The position numbers and the translations under genes are program-made. This document shows, piece by piece, positions 7,755 to 16,078 of a DNA stretch of 64,000 bases. The notes under the pieces are model-generated. The model did not search any database. It was not told the DNA's origin and saw only the letters and a list, made by a program, of their open reading frames with translations. Within the stretch, counting starts at the first letter, position 1. Each line of letters opens with the position of its first letter. The stretch comes from Chryseobacterium vaccae (GTDB taxonomy: Bacteria; Bacteroidota; Bacteroidia; Flavobacteriales; Weeksellaceae): NCBI RefSeq assembly GCF_009602705.1, contig NZ_VSWH01000001.1, positions 1,984,001-2,048,000 of the forward strand, in the 5' to 3' direction.

Positions 7755-8242
7755 TGCCATTGTATAATGGAAGCTTCTCTGATTTCGCTTAAAATTTATC
7801 CCTAAATAGTGAATTTGTTTCACAAAACCTCATCAACCAGTTAAATCGTGTAAAAAATATTTTTCACAAGTAAAATATCTTAAAAAATTGAATGAAAAAT
7901 CCAGTAGTCCCAAAACTTCTTCCTCATTCTTAACAATTAGACACAAACTGATTTTCATTGGCTTCTAGTAATTTTTAAAGGTATAAAGATACAAGTATTA
8001 CATCTGTTGCACATTTTAAATGATGTTTACTTTAACTCTTTGTAAAAGATTAATTTAAACATCATTCGGATTAAGGAAGTTAAGATTAATGGCTGGAAGA
8101 TAAAAGAAGGAGACTGGAAGTTATTTTTAGTTATAGGCACCACAGTAAAATCAGGTTATCATAAAAAAATAAAAATAGAATGACACTTATTATTAATTAC
8201 TTCTCTTTCAGCTTCAAACCTATCTAAATCAGAAATTTGAGG
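7755..8242. other. Intergenic region after the ars operon
   Basis: No complete gene is seen. An 11-bp perfect inverted repeat (8019-8029 with 8056-8066, AATGATGTTTA) encloses 26 bp. The plus-strand stretch 8046-8183 reads as 45 codons of protein-like sequence (KEVKINGWKIKEGDWKLFLV) without a plausible start, possibly a gene remnant. The 3' part borders the truncated PIN toxin. Confidence 0.35.
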
Positions 8243-8377
8243 CTATTGAAGAAGCTCAGCTGCTTTTTTAAGACCACACTTCATTAATATCTCTAAAACT
8301 TCTTCTTTTGTTTTTTTGGGATTTTTAAGGTTTAAAACCTGTTTTTTGAAAGCAGATTTCACTAATGCTGTATCTTC
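8243..8377 (-). pseudogene. Detached C-terminal end of the PIN toxin
   Basis: Directly after the TAG at 8378-8380 the same frame stays open for 44 codons and ends at TAG 8243-8245. It encodes EDTALVKSAFKKQVLNLKNP and then TKEEVLEILMKCGLKKAAELL, a typical tail of the roughly 190-residue PIN-domain proteins of this type. The stretch is therefore the lost C-terminus of the toxin gene. Confidence 0.65.
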
Positions 8378-8800
8378 CTATAAAATCTGAACAATAAAAT
8401 CATCAGGGTGAATAACTTTTACAGGATATTTTAAAATACTTTTGGAAGGAAAATCCTTTAAATTAAAAGTTAACAGAAAATTGGCTCCACTATACAGAGC
8501 GGCTGCTAAAACATGGCGGTCATCTTTATCTGGAAGTTCCAAAGCATCAATTAATTCTCCATAATCATTTACATCAGCTTCGGGAAAAGCAAGATTCATA
8601 GCACTTATGGCTTTCTCCAAACTGGTTTTATTTAACTCAGGTCTGTTTTTAAGAAGATTTCTTACCCATTCTTCGTGAATAGCCGATGTCCATTTAGGTT
8701 CAAAACCACCTTCAGAAGCAATATAAAGTAAAATATCCCGCACAGGAGCAGGATAGAGTACATTAGCATCCAGTAAGGCAATTGTTTTATTCATACCCAA
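8378..8800 (-). CDS. PIN-domain toxin (truncated by nonsense codon)
   Basis: A 140-residue protein of the PIN ribonuclease superfamily. Acidic active-site candidates are Asp11 (IALLDANVLYP), Glu43/44, Asp91-Asp94 (LPDKDDRHVLAAA) and Asp116 (LTFNLKDF). It overlaps the upstream HTH antitoxin-like gene by 14 bp, a typical toxin-antitoxin arrangement. Family members usually have about 185-190 residues. Here an in-frame TAG stops translation early, and the missing 44 codons are still present downstream. The catalytic core is complete, so activity may or may not survive. It probably cleaves RNA when free of its partner. Confidence 0.8.
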   Translation of the reverse strand: MGMNKTIALLDANVLYPAPVRDILLYIASEGGFEPKWTSAIHEEWVRNLLKNRPELNKTSLEKAISAMNLAFPEADVNDYGELIDALELPDKDDRHVLAAALYSGANFLLTFNLKDFPSKSILKYPVKVIHPDDFIVQIL

Positions 8801-9260
8801 GATTCAGATCCTGTGCCTGTTTTGTAAGAAACTTTAACTGCTTTTCACGTATTTCCTTTTGCTTTTCCTCATAATTTTCAAGATCTTCCAATTCAATTCT
8901 TCTATGGGTTCCAACTTTAAAAAAAGGGATATCACCTCTTTCTAAAAGTTTGATTAAATGTGGACGTGATATTCTCAATAGGTCAGCAGCCATTTGGGTA
9001 GACAGCCCTTTATGGGAAGGAATAACTGCAACCTCCAAGCCCTCTGCTATATTTGACAAAATACTTTTAAATAAGACAAATGCCTGCTCAGGGATCTGAA
9101 TCTCTTCTTCATTGTATTTTAGTTTTACAGTTCCTCTTTTATCCTGTTTCCTTACCTGTTTGATACTGGTACGTAAAACGGATAAAGAAGTTCTTGCATT
9201 TTTCCGGTCTTCTTTTGTAATTATATTCTTAACACCTATCATTTTGATTTTAAAACACAT
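8787..9260 (-). CDS. Excisionase-type HTH antitoxin of the PIN pair
   Basis: Up to 157 residues. Translation may instead start at the ATG at 9242 (MIGVKNIITKED), giving 151. Residues about 95-135 form a MerR/excisionase-like HTH (GLSTQMAADLLRISRPHLIK, then PFFKVGTHRRI). The upstream part has a strand-rich segment (GTVKLKYNEEEIQIPEQA). This architecture is the standard antitoxin partner of the PIN toxin gene it overlaps. Three 9-bp direct repeats upstream are the likely autoregulatory operator. Confidence 0.75.
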   Translation of the reverse strand: MCFKIKMIGVKNIITKEDRKNARTSLSVLRTSIKQVRKQDKRGTVKLKYNEEEIQIPEQAFVLFKSILSNIAEGLEVAVIPSHKGLSTQMAADLLRISRPHLIKLLERGDIPFFKVGTHRRIELEDLENYEEKQKEIREKQLKFLTKQAQDLNLGYE

Positions 9261-9283
9261 ACAAATATAACAAATAAAATATT

Positions 9284-9310
9284 CGAAACAAACGAAATAA
9301 ACGAAATATT
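9284..9310. repeat. Three 9-bp direct repeats upstream of the antitoxin gene
   Basis: CGAAACAAA, CGAAATAAA and CGAAATATT follow each other without spacing, 24 bp before the antitoxin-like gene. Their period and position suggest cooperative binding of the HTH protein or an overlapping promoter. Confidence 0.5.
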
Positions 9311-9353
9311 ATTTATTCCTAAGTTTAATTTGTTATATTAATTAACAAGGCTA

Positions 9354-9482
9354 CTACTTGATCACTTCACCAGCACCTTCAGGTGAAGTAGTAGGCTTCG
9401 GATCTTCAGTATACACTAAAGTCCCGCCTTTGATTGTCTTTAATCTAATTTGTTCAATCTTTTTGTTTTCCAGGTTTTTCAT
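9354..9482 (-). CDS. 42-residue double-glycine leader-type peptide
   Basis: A small frame starting at ATG 9482 and ending at TAG 9354. The first 20 residues (MKNLENKKIEQIRLKTIKGG) resemble the short, charged double-glycine leader of Bacteroidota bacteriocin-like or modified peptides. The remaining 22 residues (TLVYTEDPKPTTSPEGAGEV and two more) would be the core; it has no Cys and several Thr, Pro and Glu residues. No peptidase-transporter, radical-SAM or ATP-grasp gene is adjacent, so processing would depend on genes elsewhere. It could also be a stand-alone small protein. Coding status is inferred from the leader-like pattern. Confidence 0.5.
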   Translation of the reverse strand: MKNLENKKIEQIRLKTIKGGTLVYTEDPKPTTSPEGAGEVIK

Positions 9483-9613
9483 TATAATCAATTTACTGTC
9501 CGTCAAAAATAACAAATATTCTCATTGACGTACCTCTTGTTCATCTGTTTCCTAGCCGTAAACTTTACCTCCGGCGTATGATTTTCAACCTTTAACAAAA
9601 TCCGACAGCCATT

Positions 9614-10309
9614 TCACGACACACTCACTCCAAAAAAATGTCCTACCAATGCGGTCATTCCCATTGCTACCGTTCCCCAGAAACAAATCCTCAGTATTGC
9701 GGGAGCTATTCTTGATCCTCCGGTTCTGGCTGAAACAGCACCTAGAAGCATCAGGAATACAATAGAAAATCCATACTGGAAGTAAACCATCTGTTTAATG
9801 GGTGCCAAAAGTGAGACGGCAAAAGGTAGTAAAGCCCCTACTGCAAAAGAAATAAAGGAAGCTCCTGCGGCGTGTAAAGGCTGTGCTTTGGTAATTTCGT
9901 TGATTCCCAATTCATCTCTGGCATGGGCCTCCAGAGCATTATGCTCAGTAAGTTCTGTGGCAACTTTCATCGCTGTTTCTCTACTGAACCCTCTTCTTTC
10001 GTAGATCTTCGCCAGTTCTTTAAGCTCAATTTCAGGCATCTCTTCCAGTTCTTTCTTTTCTCTGTGAAGATCTGCTTTTTCTGTGTCTTCCTGGGAACTC
10101 ACCGATACATATTCTCCGGCAGCCATAGACATTGCTCCGGCAATCATCCCGGCTAAGGCAGCCAGAATAATGGTATTCCTTTCAGGTTGTGCCGCTGCCA
10201 CACCAATCACGATGCTGGTTGTAGATAAAAGTCCGTCATTAGCCCCTAAAACGGCAGCCCGAAGCCACCCTACTCTGTTGACGTAATGTTTTTCTAATTG
10301 ATGATACAT
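9614..10309 (-). CDS. VIT1/CCC1-family membrane transporter
   Basis: About 231 residues when started at the ATG at 10309 (MYHQLEKHYVNRVGW). An in-frame start nine codons upstream is possible. The family signature is clear: RVGWLRAAVLGANDGLLSTT near the N-terminus and GAMSMAAGEYVSVSSQEDTE before a charged helical metal-binding domain. Three membrane segments follow (ASFISFAVGALLPFAVSLL, FSIVFLMLLGAVSA and the final helix). Family members move Fe(II) or Mn(II) across membranes. It is transcribed away from lgt. Confidence 0.9.
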   Translation of the reverse strand: MYHQLEKHYVNRVGWLRAAVLGANDGLLSTTSIVIGVAAAQPERNTIILAALAGMIAGAMSMAAGEYVSVSSQEDTEKADLHREKKELEEMPEIELKELAKIYERRGFSRETAMKVATELTEHNALEAHARDELGINEITKAQPLHAAGASFISFAVGALLPFAVSLLAPIKQMVYFQYGFSIVFLMLLGAVSARTGGSRIAPAILRICFWGTVAMGMTALVGHFFGVSVS

Positions 10310-10442
10310 AACCGGAAATAATATAGGTTCTATCAAAAATAAGAAATGATTCTTCCGGAATCAATATAAATTAGATGTGGATAAAACCTTTTCTATTCAA
10401 AAATTCATATTCTTTCACTGTAACCACGCAGAAATATCTTTC

Positions 10443-10450
10443 TATCTTTG
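10443..10450 (+). promoter_or_regulatory. -7 promoter element of lgt
   Basis: TATCTTTG matches TAnnTTTG and lies 25 bp before the ATG at 10476. This placement supports that ATG over in-frame starts further upstream. Confidence 0.55.
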
Positions 10451-10475
10451 CCTGAAATTTCAACAATCACTATCA

Positions 10476-11312
10476 ATGAATTTACTGTACATTAACTGGG
10501 ATGTAGATCCCGAGATTATCAACATATTTGGATTTCCTCTTAAATATTATGGTTTATTATTTTTCGCAGGACTTGTTTTGTGCTATATGATCTTAAAAAA
10601 GATTTATAAAGAGGAGAAACTCAGCAATCAGGCTCATGAAGCCCTTTTTTCTTACGCTGTCATTGGTATTCTGGCAGGGGCAAGATTGGGACACTGCCTG
10701 TTTTATGATTTTGATTACTATTCCCAGCATCCGCTTGAAATTATCCTGCCTATCCAAAAGGGACCGGACGGAGCTTACTTCTTCTCCGGATATGCGGGAC
10801 TGGCAAGCCATGGCGGAGGAATCGGGCTGATCATCATGCTTCTTATTTATGCCAGAAAATATTCTATTAAGTTTATGAAAATTCTGGATATTATTGCGAT
10901 TGCCACCCCTCTGGCCGGAGGTTTTATCAGACTGGCCAACCTGATGAATTCTGAAATTATCGGAACTCCTTCCAATGCTCCCTGGGCATTTATTTTCCGC
11001 AGAGTAGATGATATTCCAAGGCATCCTGCCCAGCTTTATGAAGCCATTTCTTACTTTTTGATTTTCTCTTTGGTTTATTTTATTTACAAAAAAGGAATGT
11101 TCAAAGTCGGAAAAGGTTTTTATTTCGGAATAAGTTCACTACTGATCTTCGTTATGCGACTGCTTATTGAGTTCATCAAAGTAGATCAGGTGAGTTTTGA
11201 ACAGGGAATGAGCCTGAATATGGGCCAGCTTCTAAGTATTCCTTTTATTCTTCTGGGACTGTTTTTTGTGATCAAAAGCATCCGGGATAAAGATGAAATA
11301 AAGGTTTCATAA
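10476..11312 (+). CDS. lgt: Prolipoprotein diacylglyceryl transferase
   Basis: A 278-residue polytopic inner-membrane enzyme that transfers diacylglycerol from phosphatidylglycerol to the lipobox Cys of prolipoproteins. The HGG-type loop (SHGGGIG) and the Lgt signature GGFIRLANLMNSEIIGTP with the essential Arg and Asn residues are present, and seven hydrophobic segments can be counted. An open frame extends 33 codons upstream, but the promoter at 10443-10450 and the normal family length support the start at 10476. The many lipoproteins in this window are its substrates. A strong terminator follows. Confidence 0.93.
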   Translation: MNLLYINWDVDPEIINIFGFPLKYYGLLFFAGLVLCYMILKKIYKEEKLSNQAHEALFSYAVIGILAGARLGHCLFYDFDYYSQHPLEIILPIQKGPDGAYFFSGYAGLASHGGGIGLIIMLLIYARKYSIKFMKILDIIAIATPLAGGFIRLANLMNSEIIGTPSNAPWAFIFRRVDDIPRHPAQLYEAISYFLIFSLVYFIYKKGMFKVGKGFYFGISSLLIFVMRLLIEFIKVDQVSFEQGMSLNMGQLLSIPFILLGLFFVIKSIRDKDEIKVS

Positions 11313-11343
11313 TCCGTTTATGAAAAAATAACATCATTATAAA

Positions 11344-11376
11344 AAGCCTCCGGAATGACATATTCCGGAGGTTTCT
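11344..11376 (+). terminator. Terminator of lgt
   Basis: CCTCCGGAAT (11347-11356) pairs perfectly with ATTCCGGAGG (11362-11371) across a 5-nt loop, followed by TTT. It lies 30 bp after lgt. Confidence 0.8.
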
Positions 11377-11608
11377 GTTATAACTTTTAAAAAAAATGGC
11401 TTAAGAACTTACAGATCATTAAGCCAAGTGTATTCATCAGTCGAATACTAACTCTCCACATTCATATCTTCTAATTATTGCTGGTCAAAGGTGTTACTTA
11501 CTCTGTTTCTTTAACCAAAAGTAGATCTTCTGTACAAGCTTTGAAAAAAACATCTATCAATTGATCTTAGCCATCTACCAAATTCATCAGTCTGAATCTT
11601 AATCAATT

Positions 11609-12313
11609 TTATTTGAAATCAATAAAAGGCTTATACGTTCTTCCTACCGGCAGTTTTTTACCATTTACCTGCATCATGGCGGAAGTTTTCACTTCTACTT
11701 TAGACTTAGAAATAATATAAGATTTGTGAATCCGGATGAACGTTTTCGGATCCAGGCTTTCTTCTATTCTGCTGAGCGGCATTTTCACGGTAATTGTTCC
11801 CGCTTTTGTATGAATATGGATATATTCCCGTAAGCTTTCGATGTAAAATATATCATTCAAAATGATTTTGATTTGTTTTTTCCCGCTGCTGATAAAAATA
11901 TGATCACGGTCTGCAGCTTCCAGAAGCGCTTCTTCAGCACTGATCAGGTACTTGAACTTTTCCACCGCTTTCACAAATCTGTCATACGGAACAGGTTTCA
12001 TCAGATAATCTACAATATCAAGCTCATAGCCTTCCACTGCGTACTGATGATAGGCCGTCGTAACAATGACAAGGGGTGGATCTTTCAGTTTTTTCAGAAG
12101 ATCGAAACCTTTTACTACCGGAAGATGCAGATCAAGAAACATCAGGTCAATAGAATGTCTTCCCAACAGAGTTCCTGCATATACAGCATCTGCGCATTTT
12201 CCTATAAGGTGGAGGTCTTCGTCTTTATTCACGAAACTTTCAAGAATATCAGAAGCAATCGGTTCATCTTCAACAATGATGCAATTGTATTTTTTAGTGG
12301 CCGGATGTGTCAT
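11609..12313 (-). CDS. LytTR response regulator
   Basis: A 234-residue regulator. The receiver domain (1-125) has the acidic pocket Glu15/Asp16, phospho-acceptor Asp61 (MFLDLHLP) and the conserved Lys in YLMKPVP. The C-terminal LytTR DNA-binding domain (about 135-234) includes IFYIESLREYIHIHT and FIRIHKSYII. It overlaps the histidine kinase gene by 20 bp, so the two are a translationally coupled LytS/LytR-type pair. Targets are not apparent. The 230 bp downstream hold no gene that I can see. Confidence 0.92.
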   Translation of the reverse strand: MTHPATKKYNCIIVEDEPIASDILESFVNKDEDLHLIGKCADAVYAGTLLGRHSIDLMFLDLHLPVVKGFDLLKKLKDPPLVIVTTAYHQYAVEGYELDIVDYLMKPVPYDRFVKAVEKFKYLISAEEALLEAADRDHIFISSGKKQIKIILNDIFYIESLREYIHIHTKAGTITVKMPLSRIEESLDPKTFIRIHKSYIISKSKVEVKTSAMMQVNGKKLPVGRTYKPFIDFK

Positions 12314-13367
12314 TCAAATCAATAGTTAGGTGTACAATGTAATGGTCTTTTTTATCTTCAACAACCAGAATATGCTTTGGATAAAGCAGTTCAAGCTGTC
12401 TGCGGATATTTTTCAACCCTATTTTAGTAGAATTGCCATGAGGTTTTTCCTCTTTTGAATTTTCAATACGGTAATGGAAGATCCCGTCTTTCAATTGAAT
12501 ATCAATATGAATAAATTTCTGTCCGATACTCTCCGAAACACCATGTTTAAAAGCATTTTCTACAAACTGTATCAGAATAAGCGGCGAAATTTCCTGTAAC
12601 GGGCGGTCTACATTTTCATGAAAACTGACTTCAAGGTCATAATGCCGGATCTGCTGAATCTGGATAAAGTCACGGATATTATCTACCTCTTTTTCAATAG
12701 AAATGGATTTTTTGGCTGCTTCATAAATATTATACCTCATCACTTTGGAGAGCTGCAGAATGACTTCAGGGGTGCCATCCGCCTTTTTAAGGGCCATTCC
12801 GTAAATATTATTAAGGGTATTGAATAAGAAATGAGGATTAATCTGAGCCTTCAACATCGTCAGTTCCTGATCCAATTTTTCTGTTTTCAACTGGGATAGC
12901 TGTTCTTTAAGAAGATTCTTCTGTCTGGTAATTTCAACCCCGAAAACCAGACCTACCATAAAAATAAGATCCATAAATGAATTGAAAGCCACCAATCCAT
13001 TGATAAATCCTGACGGTTGTTTCCCGTCTAGTGTTTCAATGGCTCCGTAGATATGAGGATAAATGATATAATGGGTAAACAATCTGTGAGTAAGTACAGC
13101 CAAAACAATCATAAGAAGATACAGAACCGGCTTCAAAAACCTGTTCAGTTCTATCTTCTCATATAAATAAAGCAGTGAATAAGCCAACGGAATTTTAACC
13201 AAAAGATACCCCAGCTCCAGAACCAGTGTATTCTGAAGTCTTACCTGCCACTCTAAACCAGGAAACTGATACCTTGACCAATAGAAATCCAGATACACTT
13301 CCAGAATATAATAGAGAATCCAAAAAAGCAGATGGACATATAATTTTGATTTTATGTAGGGTTTCAA
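12294..13367 (-). CDS. LytS-type sensor histidine kinase
   Basis: A 357-residue membrane kinase. Four hydrophobic segments occupy residues about 10-145. A coiled linker leads to the His_kinase motif INPHFLFNTLNNIYG, where His179 is the phosphorylation site. The C-terminal HATPase region has the N-box IQFVENAFKHGVSE and a short G-box (KIGLKNIRRQL). It is cotranscribed with the LytTR regulator. There is no periplasmic sensing domain of note, so the signal is probably membrane-borne. Confidence 0.92.
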   Translation of the reverse strand: MKPYIKSKLYVHLLFWILYYILEVYLDFYWSRYQFPGLEWQVRLQNTLVLELGYLLVKIPLAYSLLYLYEKIELNRFLKPVLYLLMIVLAVLTHRLFTHYIIYPHIYGAIETLDGKQPSGFINGLVAFNSFMDLIFMVGLVFGVEITRQKNLLKEQLSQLKTEKLDQELTMLKAQINPHFLFNTLNNIYGMALKKADGTPEVILQLSKVMRYNIYEAAKKSISIEKEVDNIRDFIQIQQIRHYDLEVSFHENVDRPLQEISPLILIQFVENAFKHGVSESIGQKFIHIDIQLKDGIFHYRIENSKEEKPHGNSTKIGLKNIRRQLELLYPKHILVVEDKKDHYIVHLTIDLNDTSGH

Positions 13368-13450
13368 ATCTGTGATGATTTATAATGCAAAATACTATCT
13401 TTCAATGAAAAATAAAAATAGAATAGCTATCAAAGAAACGTATTCGTCTA

Positions 13451-13840
13451 TCAATGGTGTCTTTTCTTTTCAGTCGGACATTCAGAAAACATTAACTGTA
13501 AAAAGCTGCATATAAGAAGTACATTGAATTCAATCCCGTTGGTTCCGCCTCCTACTACAAACCAGCCATTCTGCCAGTGAACATAATAAATCCCGAAAAT
13601 AAAGATCAATATATTACATACAGCTACGGGCCTGATGAATGAATCTACCCAGATTAAAGCTACAGAAGCAAGATGAACAAGCTTTATCATCCATGCCAAA
13701 TACAGTCCAAAAGGACTGAAACCGATAGTATCTAAAAAAAGAAGTCCAAAATTACTGACATCACCGCTAAAAATAGAAATAACACTATGCATCAGCAGAA
13801 TAGCCGAAAGACCACACCGGAGAAAGAAATACTTTTTCAT
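13451..13840 (-). CDS. DoxX-family membrane protein
   Basis: A 129-residue protein with four predicted membrane helices. The tail HWQNGWFVVGGGTNGIEFNV is characteristic of the DoxX family. Members are small membrane proteins of uncertain function, some linked to oxidoreductase complexes. It is 83 bp upstream of the two-component system reading frame and may or may not share its promoter. Confidence 0.8.
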   Translation of the reverse strand: MKKYFFLRCGLSAILLMHSVISIFSGDVSNFGLLFLDTIGFSPFGLYLAWMIKLVHLASVALIWVDSFIRPVAVCNILIFIFGIYYVHWQNGWFVVGGGTNGIEFNVLLICSFLQLMFSECPTEKKRHH

Positions 13841-13964
13841 GAAACCAATTTAGAAAAATCATGAAAAAAACTGACTGACAGCGTATATCAACAGCTGACA
13901 AGTGTATATAAAAAATGGATAACCGAACACTCAGTTATCCACCATCCATTATTTCGAAAATAAA

Positions 13965-14720
13965 CTATCTGGTTGTATAGCCGCCGTTGGCAAAAATAGT
14001 CTGACCAGTGATCCACCACCCGTCCGTTACCAGAAATTCAACCAGAGGGGCAATATCCTTAATATCGGTAAGCCCACCCAATGCTGAAGCTGATTTATGA
14101 TAGGCTACGGCATCGTCTGTTTCCTGGCCATAGAAAAATGGAGTATCCATTGGACCAGGAGCAACTGCTGTTACTGAAATTCCTCTACTTCCAAACTCTT
14201 TAGAAGCAGCTCTCGTGAAATGCTCTACCGGTGCCTTTGCTCCTGCATAGGTAGAATACAATCCTGTATAAGCTGCCAGCAAAGAAGTCACAATAGTGCA
14301 GATCTTTCCATTATCATTCAATTTTTTTCCGGCTTCCTGTAAAAAGAAATAGGCTGATTTTGAATTGACATTGAACATGGTATCATATTCTGCTTCAGTA
14401 GTTTCCGCAAATGGTTTTTTAAGCACCATCCCTACTGTATTGATCGCAATATCTATTCCTCCGAATTGAGAAACGGTTTCATCAAAGAATTTTGCGATAT
14501 TGTCTACCTGGGTAAGATCTCCCTGAAATAAAAATGCCTCAGCCCCCAAAGCCTGAACTTCAGCCAGTGTTTTCTCACTTTCCGCCCTGGAACTTTCACT
14601 GTTATAGTGAATAGCCAGTTTTGCTCCTTTTGCAGCAAAATCCCTGCTTAACAGTCCACCTAAATTTTTGCCTCCTCCGGCAATTAACACTACTTTTCCT
14701 TTAACATCTTGTGTTGACAT
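13965..14720 (-). CDS. Short-chain dehydrogenase/reductase
   Basis: A 251-residue classical SDR when started at ATG 14720 (MSTQDVKGKVVLI). Upstream in-frame codons are not conserved-looking. The nucleotide-binding GGGKNLGG (15-22), the catalytic pair Tyr158 and Lys162 (YAGAK) with Ser146, and PGPMDTPF after the active site are visible. The GGGKNLG form of the glycine motif is typical of a subgroup that uses NADP(H). The substrate cannot be told from sequence. Its neighbours do not form an obvious pathway. Confidence 0.88.
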   Translation of the reverse strand: MSTQDVKGKVVLIAGGGKNLGGLLSRDFAAKGAKLAIHYNSESSRAESEKTLAEVQALGAEAFLFQGDLTQVDNIAKFFDETVSQFGGIDIAINTVGMVLKKPFAETTEAEYDTMFNVNSKSAYFFLQEAGKKLNDNGKICTIVTSLLAAYTGLYSTYAGAKAPVEHFTRAASKEFGSRGISVTAVAPGPMDTPFFYGQETDDAVAYHKSASALGGLTDIKDIAPLVEFLVTDGWWITGQTIFANGGYTTR

Positions 14721-15252
14721 TGTATATTGTTTTATGTTACTGGAACAAAGATGGATAATGAAAATAAATCTATCATGGTGAATCTTTCGGAAACTACAAT
14801 TCATGGTGAACGCTCTATAAAACTGGTCAAAAAATAAAAAGTATTCACATTTTTTTGAAATTAAAAAATGCTCCTATATCCCACTACATCACAGAAAGAT
14901 ACACTTATAAAACACTATAAAAACAGTATATTCCCAGACTGAACAAAGGACAAAATTCCAGTATTTGTGAACTTTAGGCATAACATTTGCTGCTAGAAAA
15001 AACATATTATGAATAACACCACTTCATTTTTATAATATATTATTTTCCACAATCCTCAGCATGCTGGGGATTTTTTCTACAACTAAATCTATTATTTTCG
15101 GACTGAGAACATCGCTTCAGCCTTTGAAAGCAGGTTCTAAAGATGTAAAATACAGGGAAACACAGGATCAGGACCAGCAAGGCCCGTTTAATTCAGAAAA
15201 TATATTTTTGATAATCAAATATTTAAAACGGTGTCATTCATTTTATTATTCG
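14721..15252. other. Intergenic region with a terminator-like hairpin
   Basis: No gene of convincing quality is seen. On the plus strand a hairpin, ATCCTCAGCA with TGCTGGGGAT (15052-15071), is followed by six Ts and looks like a terminator. Upstream of it there is only a 9-codon frame (ATG 15010). A short noncoding transcript ending here is possible but not shown. Confidence 0.4.
15051..15077 (+). terminator. Orphan terminator hairpin
   Basis: A 10-bp stem with one G-T pair and almost no loop, followed by TTTTTT. No plus-strand gene ends just upstream, so it may close a small RNA or a decayed unit. Confidence 0.45.
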
Positions 15253-15520
15253 TACCTTTGTACAAATTAGTAAGCAGGAAACTGCCTTCGCTTTCTGTTG
15301 TGGTTTAAAATACCTCTTTTTTCTTTCAGTTTTTGCTTTTTCAGCAGCTGCATTTTTAGCTTTTGATTCTTGTATGAATGATAGGATTTCAGAGTACTGA
15401 ACCGGATGATTAAGAATCTTATACAAAAGACGGAACAAAAAGCTAGCGGCAGAATCAACAACGTTTAGGCAGACTAAAATAACTTATATTAACCCGGAAA
15501 CTAAATACTAAAAATAATTT
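15253..15520 (+). promoter_or_regulatory. Promoter and long leader of the cold-shock-domain gene
   Basis: TACCTTTG (15253-15260) fits the -7 consensus. The predicted transcript would have a leader of about 250 nt before the ATG at 15521. Long structured leaders are known for cold-shock mRNAs. I see no familiar riboswitch motif in it. Confidence 0.4.
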
Positions 15521-15949
15521 ATGGCAGACTCTTTTTCTAAAAAAGAAAATTTTAAGAAAAAAATTCAAAAACAAAAAGAAAAGGCGCTAAGACGCGAAGA
15601 ACGTAAAACGAACAACAACAAAGGTAAAGAACTTGAAGATGTTTACATGTATGTAGATGAATTCGGAAGACTTACCTCTACGCCACCTGAAGGAAGACAG
15701 GAGGTGAACCTTGATGAGATTCAGCTTGGTGCTGCTCCTATTGTTGAAGAAGATCCTCGTAAAACAGGAATCATCACATTCCACAGCGAGAAAGGATATG
15801 GTTTTATTACTGAAGATAAAACGAAGGAAAACATATTCTTTCACAATAACAGCTGTACAGAACTGGTAAAAAAAGGAAACAAGGTTTCTTTTGAAAAGGA
15901 AAAATCTCCAAAAGGTTTTTCAGCCGTTAACATTCAGATTGTTAAATAA
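15521..15949 (+). CDS. Cold-shock-domain RNA-binding protein with basic tail
   Basis: A 142-residue protein. Residues 1-36 are extremely Lys/Arg-rich (KKKIQKQKEKALRREERKT), probably an RNA-binding extension. The cold-shock domain spans about 80-142, with RNP1 KGYGFI (91-96) and RNP2 NIFFHN (104-109). A middle segment, VYMYVDEFGRLTSTPPEGR, is typical of the Bacteroidota version. It likely acts as an RNA chaperone. It is monocistronic and follows a long untranslated leader. Confidence 0.88.
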   Translation: MADSFSKKENFKKKIQKQKEKALRREERKTNNNKGKELEDVYMYVDEFGRLTSTPPEGRQEVNLDEIQLGAAPIVEEDPRKTGIITFHSEKGYGFITEDKTKENIFFHNNSCTELVKKGNKVSFEKEKSPKGFSAVNIQIVK

Positions 15950-16005
15950 TCTTTTAACCAAAAACAGACAGCCTTATCAGGCAAATCCGTTTTTAATATA
16001 CTACA

Positions 16006-16029
16006 GAAGCCACCTTTTCAGGTGGCTTC
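16006..16029. terminator. Hairpin between convergent genes
   Basis: GAAGCCACCT and AGGTGGCTTC form a perfect 10-bp stem with a 4-nt loop. It lies between the convergent cold-shock gene and the efflux operon. There is no long T run on either side, so termination efficiency is uncertain. Confidence 0.6.
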
Positions 16030-16078
16030 ATGCATCGTAAAAAAAAGTAAAAATTAACAGATTAGATATTAATCTGCA

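Noticed and set aside
9351..9393. Overlapping inverted repeats (CTACTACTT/AAGTAGTAG and ACTTCACC/GGTGAAGT) as an attenuator
   Set aside because: They lie at the 3' end of the 42-residue peptide gene, are not followed by a T run in the right direction, and are explained in part by the codons used.
15238..15461. Two overlapping minus-strand frames (66 and 64 codons) in the cold-shock gene leader
   Set aside because: One needs a TTG start and the other is Lys/Arg low-complexity. Both overlap the predicted promoter and leader. One has a protein-like Ala/Lys-rich part, so a small gene is not fully excluded.
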